The notes under the pieces: generated by a model
Database searches by the model: none
What the model was told of the DNA's origin: nothing
Seen by the model: only the letters and a program-made list of their open reading frames with translations
DNA from: Syntrophomonadaceae bacterium
Lineage (GTDB): Bacteria; Bacillota_D; Dethiobacteria; DTU022; PWGO01
Length of the DNA: 5,023 nt
Assembly (NCBI GenBank): GCA_003554535.1
Contig: PWGT01000163.1
Span: 1-5,023, forward strand
Direction of reading: 5' to 3'
Shown here: positions 1 through 5,023 of the stretch, one piece after another
How positions within the stretch are numbered: position 1 is the stretch's first letter
How the letters are laid out: each line of letters opens with the position of its first letter
Translations under genes and position numbers: made by a program

Positions 1-2119
1 GGGATAGCTTTAAAATAGTATCTACCAGAGCCTCTATGTCAGCAGGTGGTGCCCCACGCATTCCCTGCAAAATTTTAAAACCACGGATTTCCTGGATCAT
101 ACTCCAGGCATCTCGCCGAGATAGAGGAGCTACACGGAACGAAATGTCCTCCATTACCTCTACAAATACTCCTCCCAAACCAAACATAATTACAGGCCCA
201 AAAACCTCATCACGCTTCATCCCCAGTATAACTTCCGTTGCCGGACGTAGAGTTTCCTGCACCAAAATCCCTTCCAGGGTTGAAAAAAGATTCTCTTCCT
301 TCATTCTTGCCCATATACTTGTTACAGCTTCTTTTACTTCTTCTTCATTAGATAAGTTTAATTTTACCCCATCGATATCTGATTTATGAGTTACATCAGG
401 AGATTGTACTTTCAATGTTACCGGAAAACCTATTTTATGAGCTGCTTTTAATGTTTCATCTACAGAAGAAACCACTTCACCCCTGGGAATTTTTATGCCA
501 TAAGTTTTTAAAATCTTTCCAGCTTGATATTCAGTCATGTTCCGCCGAGAAGCACTTGCTATCAAATCTGCACAAAACGAACGTTCATCATCCGCTAGTT
601 TAGAAGCACTTTTTTCTGAATTGTCTTCAATATGAAGTACGTCCTCCCGGGATTCCACCCAATCTGCAAGAGCTTTTACAGACCAAACCCCATTATGGTT
701 ACTGTCAATGACCGGAATACCAGCCTCACGCATCTGGCACAAAAGCTCAAAAACTTCGCCAGGATCTCCGAACGGAAGCCCAACAAGAACCATGGGCTTT
801 TCAATTTGCTCATATACTTCCACTAGTTGCTGCGAAATGGGCTCAAAAAGATCCAGACCCAATTGAAAACTTATCAGCAGTACATCCACATTAGGATCTT
901 TCTCCACTATTCTCAAACTTTGGTAAAGAAGTTCCCTATCCGTGAGTACCTGAGCTGTAAGGTCTACAGGATTGGCAGAAGAGGCAAAAAATGGCAATAT
1001 TTCATCCAGGGCCTCCCGAGTCTCTGGTGCAAAATCTACTACTTCCAGTCCCAGTTGTCCGCATTTATCGGCCAAAATAACGGCACCTCCGCCTGAGGCA
1101 GAAACTATGGCTGTCCGTTTTCCTTTCGGCCAGCGACCTGTTGCCGATACATTGAGCAGAGCCAGCAATTGCTCCAAACCATCAGCGCGAATAACGCCAG
1201 ACTGCTGGAAAGCAGTATCATAAACATGATCTTCGCCTGCCAGTGAGCCAGTATGAGAAGAAGCAGCACTGGCTCCCACTCCTGTACGACCAGTTTTCAT
1301 AACAATCACTGGCTTATCCTGGCTGCGAGCATCACGTGCCAAGTTCATAAATCGAACTCCCTGGCCATCCTTTAAGCCCTCAATGTAACCGGCAATGATT
1401 TTGGTATAAGGGTCATGAACCATATGCTCAAAGAAATCGGTAAAGCTCAAATCCGCCTGGTTCCCCACACTGGCAAAGTAATCAAACCCCAATTTCATCT
1501 GTCCGGCTAACTGGAATATAAAAGCCCCAAAGAAACCACTTTGGGAAATAAGGCTGAAGCGATGGGTAAAGGTATGATCCTGATATTTTTGCATTCGGGC
1601 AAAGCTGGCCCACAGCCCGTTAAGATTGTTGATCATACCCAAAGAATTGGGCCCCATTAGTCGCATTCCATGATTCCTGGCCAACTCAGCGATTTCTTTT
1701 TCCACCTCACTGGATTCGCCACCAACCTCCGAAAAGCCGGAAGTGAAAACCAGAGAGCCTTTTACCCCCTTCTCTGCACACTGCTTAACAGCTTCCTTAA
1801 CATACTCGGCAGAAACCACGATTATGGCCAGATCCAAAACATCTGCGGGAACCTCCTGTACAGTGGGATAACATGTTCTATCTTCTATTTGAGTGTAATT
1901 GGGATTAACAAGGTAAATTTCCCCCTGAAAGCCTGCTTCTTGCAAAGCCCTGAAGGGGCGACCTCCAGGCTTAAAAGGATTAGATGAAGCCCCCACTACA
2001 ACCACAGATTTGGGGTTAAAAAAAGGATTTAAATCGACCGGAGAATCTCCCATTCCCTCTTCGCTTTCTTCAACATTGCTCAAACCATTACAATATCTTT
2101 GGTTAAAATTAGAATTCAA
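1..2119 (-). CDS. ADP-forming acetate/acyl-CoA ligase, fused alpha-beta chain (C-terminus off the left edge)
   Basis: This enzyme interconverts acyl-CoA + ADP + Pi with free acid + ATP + CoA in the cytoplasm; in fermenters it harvests ATP from acetyl-CoA or acyl-CoAs derived from amino acids. The frame is open for 706 codons from a TTG at 2119-2117. Domains seen: CoA-binding Rossmann fold (about residues 30-130, VVVVGAS at 39-45), succinyl-CoA-ligase-like domains (about 185-500, SQSG at 192-195, GNQAD at 219-223), and an ATP-grasp domain from about 525 (FGPVIMFGLGGVFVEV at 640-655). The SHTGSLAG motif holds His289, which by family alignment is the phosphohistidine; THKSD holds His578, matching the conserved His of the beta part. 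Relatives end about 40-50 residues later, so only a short C-terminal tail is missing. No acetyltransferase (GNAT) domain is visible, unlike Pat-type protein acetyltransferases, although one beyond the edge cannot be excluded. The first ~25 residues are an acidic extension poorly conserved in the family; Met23 (2053-2051) is a weaker alternative start. The substrate acid cannot be read from sequence. Confidence 0.95.
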   Translation of the reverse strand, partial: MNSNFNQRYCNGLSNVEESEEGMGDSPVDLNPFFNPKSVVVVGASSNPFKPGGRPFRALQEAGFQGEIYLVNPNYTQIEDRTCYPTVQEVPADVLDLAIIVVSAEYVKEAVKQCAEKGVKGSLVFTSGFSEVGGESSEVEKEIAELARNHGMRLMGPNSLGMINNLNGLWASFARMQKYQDHTFTHRFSLISQSGFFGAFIFQLAGQMKLGFDYFASVGNQADLSFTDFFEHMVHDPYTKIIAGYIEGLKDGQGVRFMNLARDARSQDKPVIVMKTGRTGVGASAASSHTGSLAGEDHVYDTAFQQSGVIRADGLEQLLALLNVSATGRWPKGKRTAIVSASGGGAVILADKCGQLGLEVVDFAPETREALDEILPFFASSANPVDLTAQVLTDRELLYQSLRIVEKDPNVDVLLISFQLGLDLFEPISQQLVEVYEQIEKPMVLVGLPFGDPGEVFELLCQMREAGIPVIDSNHNGVWSVKALADWVESREDVLHIEDNSEKSASKLADDERSFCADLIASASRRNMTEYQAGKILKTYGIKIPRGEVVSSVDETLKAAHKIGFPVTLKVQSPDVTHKSDIDGVKLNLSNEEEVKEAVTSIWARMKEENLFSTLEGILVQETLRPATEVILGMKRDEVFGPVIMFGLGGVFVEVMEDISFRVAPLSRRDAWSMIQEIRGFKILQGMRGAPPADIEALVDTILKLS

Positions 2120-2123
2120 AATT

Positions 2124-2141
2124 ATTTCCTCCCTTGCCAGG
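2124..2141. repeat. Near-direct repeat, copy 1 (overlaps the ligase ribosome binding site)
   Basis: Plus-strand consensus of the two copies is ATTTCCTYCCTYGCCAGG, with 16 of 18 bases identical to copy 2 at 2245-2262. Copy 1 contains, on the minus strand, the GGGAGG used by the ligase gene. The pair lies 121 bp apart. It may be a duplicated leader segment or a shared binding site; chance similarity of two purine-rich ribosome-binding stretches is possible but does not explain the shared GCCAGG end. Confidence 0.45.
2128..2133 (-). promoter_or_regulatory. Shine-Dalgarno site that fixes a TTG start for the acyl-CoA ligase
   Basis: Read on the minus strand this is GGGAGG, followed by an 8-nt spacer and TTG at 2119-2117. 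An in-frame TAA lies about 45-50 nt upstream of that TTG with no ATG or GTG between, and the next in-frame ATG (codon 23) has only AGAGGGA almost touching it. This makes TTG the best-supported start. Confidence 0.85.
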
Positions 2142-2175
2142 TAACTTATAATGTTAATAGCTTCGTATTATCTTT

Positions 2176-2208
2176 AGCATAATTTAGTAATTTTTTACTC
2201 GATATGCT
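2176..2208. promoter_or_regulatory. Two-part inverted repeat in the divergent spacer (candidate operator or hairpin)
   Basis: The outer arms AGCATA (2176-2181) and TATGCT (2203-2208) are perfect complements. Inside them, AGTAA (2186-2190) and TTACT (2195-2199) are also perfect complements around a TTTT loop. Four and three unpaired bases separate the two stems. The element sits between two divergent genes, 57 bp from the ligase start and 127 bp from the creatininase start. It could be an operator for a dimeric regulator, or a weak RNA hairpin in a leader; on the plus strand it is followed by only a short T run. The region is very AT-rich, so part of the symmetry could be chance. Function is inferred. 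Confidence 0.4.
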
Positions 2209-2244
2209 TTTGTCTAATATTTAGTATTCTTTATTTAAATCTCG

Positions 2245-2262
2245 ATTTCCTTCCTCGCCAGG
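2245..2262. repeat. Near-direct repeat, copy 2
   Basis: Second copy of the 18-bp element at 2124-2141, in the same orientation, differing at two pyrimidine positions (both C/T changes). On the minus strand it reads as a Shine-Dalgarno-like GGAAGGA without a start codon at usable distance. Its right end overlaps the TCCTC/GAGGA hairpin at 2252-2266. Confidence 0.45.
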
Positions 2263-2266
2263 AGGA
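2252..2266 (+). promoter_or_regulatory. Orphan Shine-Dalgarno inside a small hairpin, upstream of the creatininase gene
   Basis: TCCTC (2252-2256) pairs perfectly with GAGGA (2262-2266) around a GCCAG loop, so the strong GGAGGAG at 2261-2267 would be masked when folded. The nearest starts are ATG 2268 (12 codons to TAA at 2304-2306; spacing too short) and ATG 2279 (6 codons to TAG at 2297-2299; 11-nt spacing). Neither joins the creatininase frame. It might be a leader peptide signal or simply repeat-derived sequence. No protein product is claimed. Confidence 0.3.
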
Positions 2267-2320
2267 GATGACAGCTATATGGCGAATCAAAAATATTAGG
2301 CAATAAAAGGAACAAAAGCA

Positions 2321-2325
2321 GGGAG
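2321..2325 (+). promoter_or_regulatory. Ribosome binding site of the creatininase-family gene
   Basis: GGGAG (in the context AGGGAGTGA) lies 10 nt before the ATG at 2336. An in-frame TAG at 2297-2299 closes the frame upstream, and no other start occurs between, so the ATG at 2336 is the start. Confidence 0.7.
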
Positions 2326-2335
2326 TGAAAAAGCC

Positions 2336-3241
2336 ATGCTGGAATATATTAATTTAAACAAACAAGAACTGGAAGAATTGGATCCCCATAAAACAATCTT
2401 TCTGATGGCCTTAAGCCCTATTGAGGCTCATGGCCCTCATCTTCCTTTGGGCACAGATGTTATTGTGGCAGAAGAATTGCAAAAAAGGTACGCTCAGGAA
2501 CTAAAAAAAGAATATCCAAATTATACATTGATTAGAATACCTTCGACTTATATGGGCTCAGATACCGTCCCCGCTTTCGGCTCTTTGTCATTTCCGGCTC
2601 CGGCTTTGAAAAAAGTTTTACTTTCACTGGGGAAAAGCCTTGCCAATAAAGGCTTTCGCTACCTGTTTCTTTCCGATAATCACGGTGGTCCCCGCCATCA
2701 CCTGGCCATAGAAATTGCCTCTCGCAAACTCTGGAAAAAACATGGCTTCTACCTTATAAACCCTTTTAGTCTGGTATTTAAAAAGATGGTTCAGCACGAT
2801 AAGTATTTCATGGATAAAACAGGACTAAAAGCAGGGAAAACGGGTGATGATGAAGATGCCCATGCCGGAACCAATGAAACCTCTCTCATGCTGGCCATAG
2901 CGCCTGATAAAGTATCCGATGATTACAGGGAAGTCCCACCTTCCACACCACCTCCTCCCAGCCGGCCAATTTTATTACTTTCCCGCTTTTTGGGGCTTTT
3001 CTCCACCCAAACCTCTAAAGATTTAAAACACCTGGCCAATGTTGTAGGTTGGATAAATGACCCAAATATGAAATCATACATGGGAACCCCTGCCTTTGCT
3101 ACAGAAGATGCTGGAGAAGCAATGCTAAAAGCGCGGGTAGATATTGCCATGCAATTATTTCGAGATGCAATTGCCGGCAAAGAAGTTTCCATCGATCCCA
3201 TGCTCTGGCGCATGAAGTTTTTGCATATGCTTCCGGAATAG
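2336..3241 (+). CDS. Creatininase-family metal-dependent amidohydrolase
   Basis: A complete 301-residue cytoplasmic protein of the creatininase family, which are two-metal enzymes cleaving C-N bonds in small amides or cyclic amides (creatinine, formamidopyrimidine and related compounds). The signature near the N-terminus is SPIEAHGPHLPLGTD, giving Glu30, His32 and Asp41 with the same spacing as the metal ligands Glu34, His36 and Asp45 of Pseudomonas creatininase. His116 (in DNHGGP) and Glu181 (in HAGTNETSLML, with His176) complete a plausible ligand set. The usual NGHGGN is changed to DNHGGP. The protein is about 40-60 residues longer than common members; the extra length includes a charged loop around 155-174 and a proline-rich stretch PPSTPPPPSRP at 201-211 followed by a hydrophobic segment. 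The C-terminal YMGTPAFAT...GEAMLKA region (248-266) is typical of the family. It is divergent from the acyl-CoA ligase gene, across a 216-bp spacer. There is no creatine-pathway neighbour, so creatinine itself is not a supported substrate. No clear terminator follows the TAG. Confidence 0.88.
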   Translation: MLEYINLNKQELEELDPHKTIFLMALSPIEAHGPHLPLGTDVIVAEELQKRYAQELKKEYPNYTLIRIPSTYMGSDTVPAFGSLSFPAPALKKVLLSLGKSLANKGFRYLFLSDNHGGPRHHLAIEIASRKLWKKHGFYLINPFSLVFKKMVQHDKYFMDKTGLKAGKTGDDEDAHAGTNETSLMLAIAPDKVSDDYREVPPSTPPPPSRPILLLSRFLGLFSTQTSKDLKHLANVVGWINDPNMKSYMGTPAFATEDAGEAMLKARVDIAMQLFRDAIAGKEVSIDPMLWRMKFLHMLPE

Positions 3242-3382
3242 TTTTTTCTTTTAATTCTTCTTTTCTTGTTATAAAATATAAGTACTAGTTAGGATTAAAA
3301 ATATAGTCCAAAAAAGGAAAACAGTGTCTAACGGTGAATTATTTTTAATAAAAGAAAAAAATTTCAGTCATAAATCGATAAA

Positions 3383-3408
3383 GCCTGGCATCATTCCATT
3401 AACCGGGC
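3383..3408 (+). promoter_or_regulatory. Short GC-rich hairpin in the amidase leader
   Basis: GCCTGG (3383-3388) pairs with CCGGGC (3403-3408) in six base pairs, one of them G-U, around a 14-nt loop. It is the only GC-rich stem in an AT-rich spacer and lies 48 nt before the start codon. No U-run follows, so it is not an intrinsic terminator. It could be the remnant or part of a leader RNA or an mRNA stabiliser; function is unknown. Confidence 0.3.
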
Positions 3409-3440
3409 AAATTATCAATAATGTGCTTTAAACATTTTTC

Positions 3441-3447
3441 AAGGAGG
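3441..3447 (+). promoter_or_regulatory. Strong ribosome binding site fixing a TTG start for the amidase
   Basis: AAGGAGG is followed by an 8-nt spacer and TTG at 3456-3458. The peptide beginning there is a classic signal peptide, which supports this start. The first in-frame ATG (3537-3539) would fall at the end of the hydrophobic core and remove the signal. Confidence 0.9.
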
Positions 3448-3455
3448 CAACAAAC

Positions 3456-3566
3456 TTGTTTCTCCAGGCTCAAAGGAAAATAGATAAAAAAATTTATCTG
3501 GTTTTTTTTTCGGCGATATTATTTATTGTATCCCTAATGTATACTTCTAATGATCATGCGCACGCT
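3456..3566 (+). other. Signal peptide of the amidase
   Basis: Codons 1-37 encode a basic N-region, a hydrophobic core rich in Ile, Leu, Val and Phe, and the C-region HAHA followed by Thr. The AxA rule is met at Ala35-His36-Ala37, so signal peptidase I cleavage after residue 37 is predicted. No lipobox cysteine and no LPxTG context are seen here, in line with wall attachment by the C-terminal CWB2 repeats instead. Confidence 0.8.
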
Positions 3567-5023
3567 ACTGTCACCCCGGATTTTTCCCCGGAAGCAATTA
3601 ATAATTCCGCAGAAGCAGGCATTCCTTCTGCTAACTTGCTTTGGGATTTTGAAGAACATAAATATAAATCTGAGGACCCTATGCTGCTCGAGCATGAATC
3701 ATCTTTTCCTTTTACAGGAGTCAGTGTAGGCTTAAACTTGGAGAAATCAAATTATTGTCAATGTAACCTGGAAATTAAAATACGAACTAAAGAAAACAAT
3801 GGTACATACGGCAAATGGCATGATCTCTCAGTTAATTGTTGTGGCGCAGACTATCCTTCTGAACTACAATGGTCAGAGCTGTTTTTTACAAAAGATGGAC
3901 AAGCCCATGATCAGTTTGAAATAAAAATTGTTCCATCCCCAAACAAAGAATTATTACAAGTAAAAGTAAATATTGCCGATGCCTCTGACTCTTCTTCAGA
4001 AACTCCTCCCACTCAAGAAGACACTAATATTCAAAATAAGACATCAAAAGAGACAAGCATTGAAAAACTTGCAGCTACATCTACTTCCAGCAAAAATGAA
4101 AGACCCCGGATTGTTAGGAGAGAAGAATGGTGGGGAGATATGAATAAATCAAAAAAACGTCCCAGCCTAAATCCTATTGATCCTTCGCATGCCGTAGTTC
4201 ACCACACCGCAACCGAAAACTCTCCTTCTGATCCCAAGCAGGCAATCCGGCAGATGTGGAATTATCATGTTAACTCCCTGGGATGGTTTGATATTGGGTA
4301 CAATTTTCTCATTGATGAAGACGGAAATATTTATGAAGGCAGAAATAACGAAAATATGGAGCTCTTTGATGTTCAGGGTGCGCACGCCGGACCTCAAAAC
4401 AACTCATCCAGCATTGGAGTTGCCCTTATCGGTCAGTTTCAATCAAGTATAAATAATCCATCGCCGGGAGAACCGGAAAGCAAGGCTATAGACTCGCTTG
4501 AAAATTTGTTAGCATGGCGGTTTACCCAGTACAACATTGATCCCCTTGGAACTGACGATATTGGAGATTACAGCGATACAGACACAATTTGCGGTCACCG
4601 AGATGTAGGCAATACCAGTTGTCCAGGAAACAAGCTATATGAAAAACTTCCTCAAATAAGGGAAGAAGTCAACTCCAAAATGGAAGAATTTGCAAACTTC
4701 CACCAGCTATCTTTTCACCCAGATCCTGAAGAAGGGGGAGACATTACACCTTATATAAATGGAAACTACTATGAAAGCGGAACAGAAATAAAACTTGAAG
4801 CTCATTCAACAAATGAATACCTTTTTGAAAAATGGGATTTTGAAGGTTCCCATAGTAATTACCCAGAGAATACTGAAGAAGCTAAAATAAAATTTAAAAT
4901 GCCTGGCCAAAAAACCAAAATCAATGCGTTATTCTCACCGATAGAATTTGAGCATATAACTCGAATTGCTGGAAGTAACAGATTCCAAACTGCAATCGAA
5001 ATAAGCCAAAAAGCATTCCCCGA
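3456..5023 (+). CDS. Secreted N-acetylmuramoyl-L-alanine amidase with InlB-like repeat and CWB2 wall anchor (C-terminus off the right edge)
   Basis: This exported enzyme cuts the bond between N-acetylmuramic acid and L-alanine in peptidoglycan, acting in cell-wall turnover, separation or sporulation. 522 codons are visible. A signal peptide spans 1-37: basic R7 K8 K11 K12, hydrophobic 13-29, and a likely cut after AHA (35-37). Residues about 85-175 form a beta-rich region like those preceding PGRP domains in other secreted amidases; it carries the cysteine pairs Cys101/Cys103 and Cys128/Cys129. A Ser/Thr/Glu-rich linker covers about 176-215. The PGRP/Amidase_2 domain spans about 216-405 and looks active: zinc ligands His249 (VVHHTA), His381 (GHRD) and Cys389 (TSCPG), with Tyr282 and Thr387 at the conserved catalytic positions. 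Residues about 416-494 resemble a divergent InlB B-repeat (FEKWDFEG at 457-464, KFKMPGQKTKINALF at 479-493). From 501, ITRIAGSNRFQTAIEIS begins a cell wall binding repeat 2, normally present in about three copies that hold proteins on the wall through anionic polymers; the rest lies outside the window. The protein is rich in Asp and Glu. Family and catalytic assignment are secure; the N-terminal region is not identified by name. Confidence 0.95.
   Translation, partial: MFLQAQRKIDKKIYLVFFSAILFIVSLMYTSNDHAHATVTPDFSPEAINNSAEAGIPSANLLWDFEEHKYKSEDPMLLEHESSFPFTGVSVGLNLEKSNYCQCNLEIKIRTKENNGTYGKWHDLSVNCCGADYPSELQWSELFFTKDGQAHDQFEIKIVPSPNKELLQVKVNIADASDSSSETPPTQEDTNIQNKTSKETSIEKLAATSTSSKNERPRIVRREEWWGDMNKSKKRPSLNPIDPSHAVVHHTATENSPSDPKQAIRQMWNYHVNSLGWFDIGYNFLIDEDGNIYEGRNNENMELFDVQGAHAGPQNNSSSIGVALIGQFQSSINNPSPGEPESKAIDSLENLLAWRFTQYNIDPLGTDDIGDYSDTDTICGHRDVGNTSCPGNKLYEKLPQIREEVNSKMEEFANFHQLSFHPDPEEGGDITPYINGNYYESGTEIKLEAHSTNEYLFEKWDFEGSHSNYPENTEEAKIKFKMPGQKTKINALFSPIEFEHITRIAGSNRFQTAIEISQKAFP

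Larger units (their letters stand above)
3242..3455. other. AT-rich spacer and probable 5' leader of the amidase gene
   Basis: This 214-bp stretch has no open frame of note. A poor promoter candidate is TTGTTA (3266-3271) with TAGGAT (3290-3295), 18-bp spacing and four of six matches in each box. The short hairpin at 3383-3408 and the ribosome binding site at 3441-3447 are listed separately. No convincing intrinsic terminator for the upstream creatininase gene is visible, so read-through into the amidase gene is possible. Confidence 0.4.

Noticed and set aside
36..1987. Several plus-strand open frames of 62-117 codons (for example 36-389, 827-1096, 972-1223, 1670-1987).
   Set aside because: All lie opposite the acyl-CoA ligase, whose minus-strand frame is open throughout and carries clear family motifs. 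Their translations show no recognisable domain.
1..2119. Pat-type protein acetyltransferase or succinyl-CoA synthetase instead of an ADP-forming acyl-CoA ligase.
   Set aside because: The CoA-binding half precedes the ATP-grasp half in one chain, which differs from the separate SucC/SucD subunits, and no GNAT domain is seen in the visible 706 residues.
2147..2152. Perfect TATAAT on the plus strand as the -10 box of the creatininase promoter.
   Set aside because: No -35 box lies 16-18 bp upstream; TTGCCA at 2134-2139 is only 7 bp away. In such AT-rich DNA a bare TATAAT is weak evidence, and it overlaps the ligase leader.
2923..3213. Minus-strand open frame of 96 codons inside the creatininase gene.
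   Set aside because: It is antisense to a conserved coding region, has no recognisable domain and no good ribosome binding site.
3242..3300. Intrinsic terminator after the creatininase gene.
   Set aside because: There is a T-rich run right after the stop but no preceding stem; TTTTAAT/ATTAAAA nearby would need a loop of about 40 nt.
3301..3440. Possible c-di-GMP (GEMM-I) riboswitch upstream of the amidase.
   Set aside because: CGATAAAGCC and ACCGGG recall parts of the consensus, but the two-stem core with the GNRA tetraloop, its receptor and the closing P1 helix could not be laid out.
4167..4452. Short frames on both strands (4167-4397 minus, 4267-4452 plus) within the amidase gene.
   Set aside because: They overlap the catalytic PGRP domain, whose zinc and catalytic residues lie in the long frame from 3456; these are shadows.

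Overview
The window looks like chromosomal DNA of a Gram-positive, probably anaerobic member of the Bacillota (Clostridia or a related class such as Natranaerobiia). The evidence is the strong GGAGG-type ribosome binding sites, two TTG starts, moderately low GC with very AT-rich spacers, a fused ADP-forming acyl-CoA synthetase, and a secreted peptidoglycan amidase that runs into a cell wall binding repeat 2 (CWB2). The exported protein is rich in Asp and Glu, which would fit a salt- or alkali-tolerant host, but this is only a hint.

Layout: (1) 1-2119, minus strand: a near-complete single-chain ADP-forming acetate/acyl-CoA ligase whose C-terminus lies beyond the left edge. (2) 2120-2335: a 216-bp divergent intergenic region with a two-part inverted repeat, an 18-bp near-direct repeat and an orphan Shine-Dalgarno hairpin. 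(3) 2336-3241, plus strand: a complete 301-residue creatininase-family metal-dependent amidohydrolase with an unusual metal-binding motif. (4) 3242-3455: an AT-rich leader with one clear short hairpin. (5) 3456-5023, plus strand: a secreted N-acetylmuramoyl-L-alanine amidase (PGRP/Amidase_2 type) with an N-terminal beta-rich region, an InlB-B-like repeat and the start of a CWB2 anchor, cut by the right edge.

The two largest genes both begin with TTG and both leave the window, so they are easy to miss; their full visible frames were translated by hand and contain no stops. The genes do not form an obvious single pathway. The ligase belongs to energy conservation by substrate-level phosphorylation from acyl-CoA. 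The creatininase homologue is a cytoplasmic C-N hydrolase of unknown substrate. The amidase acts in the cell wall. The only regulatory link the sequence suggests is between the divergent ligase and creatininase genes, which share a spacer with possible operator structure.

I do not see mobile elements, tRNA, rRNA or CRISPR, and I do not see convincing evidence of a new multi-gene system. The points most worth a second look are the structured divergent spacer, the altered NGHGGN-type motif of the creatininase homologue, and the paired cysteines in the N-terminal region of the amidase.
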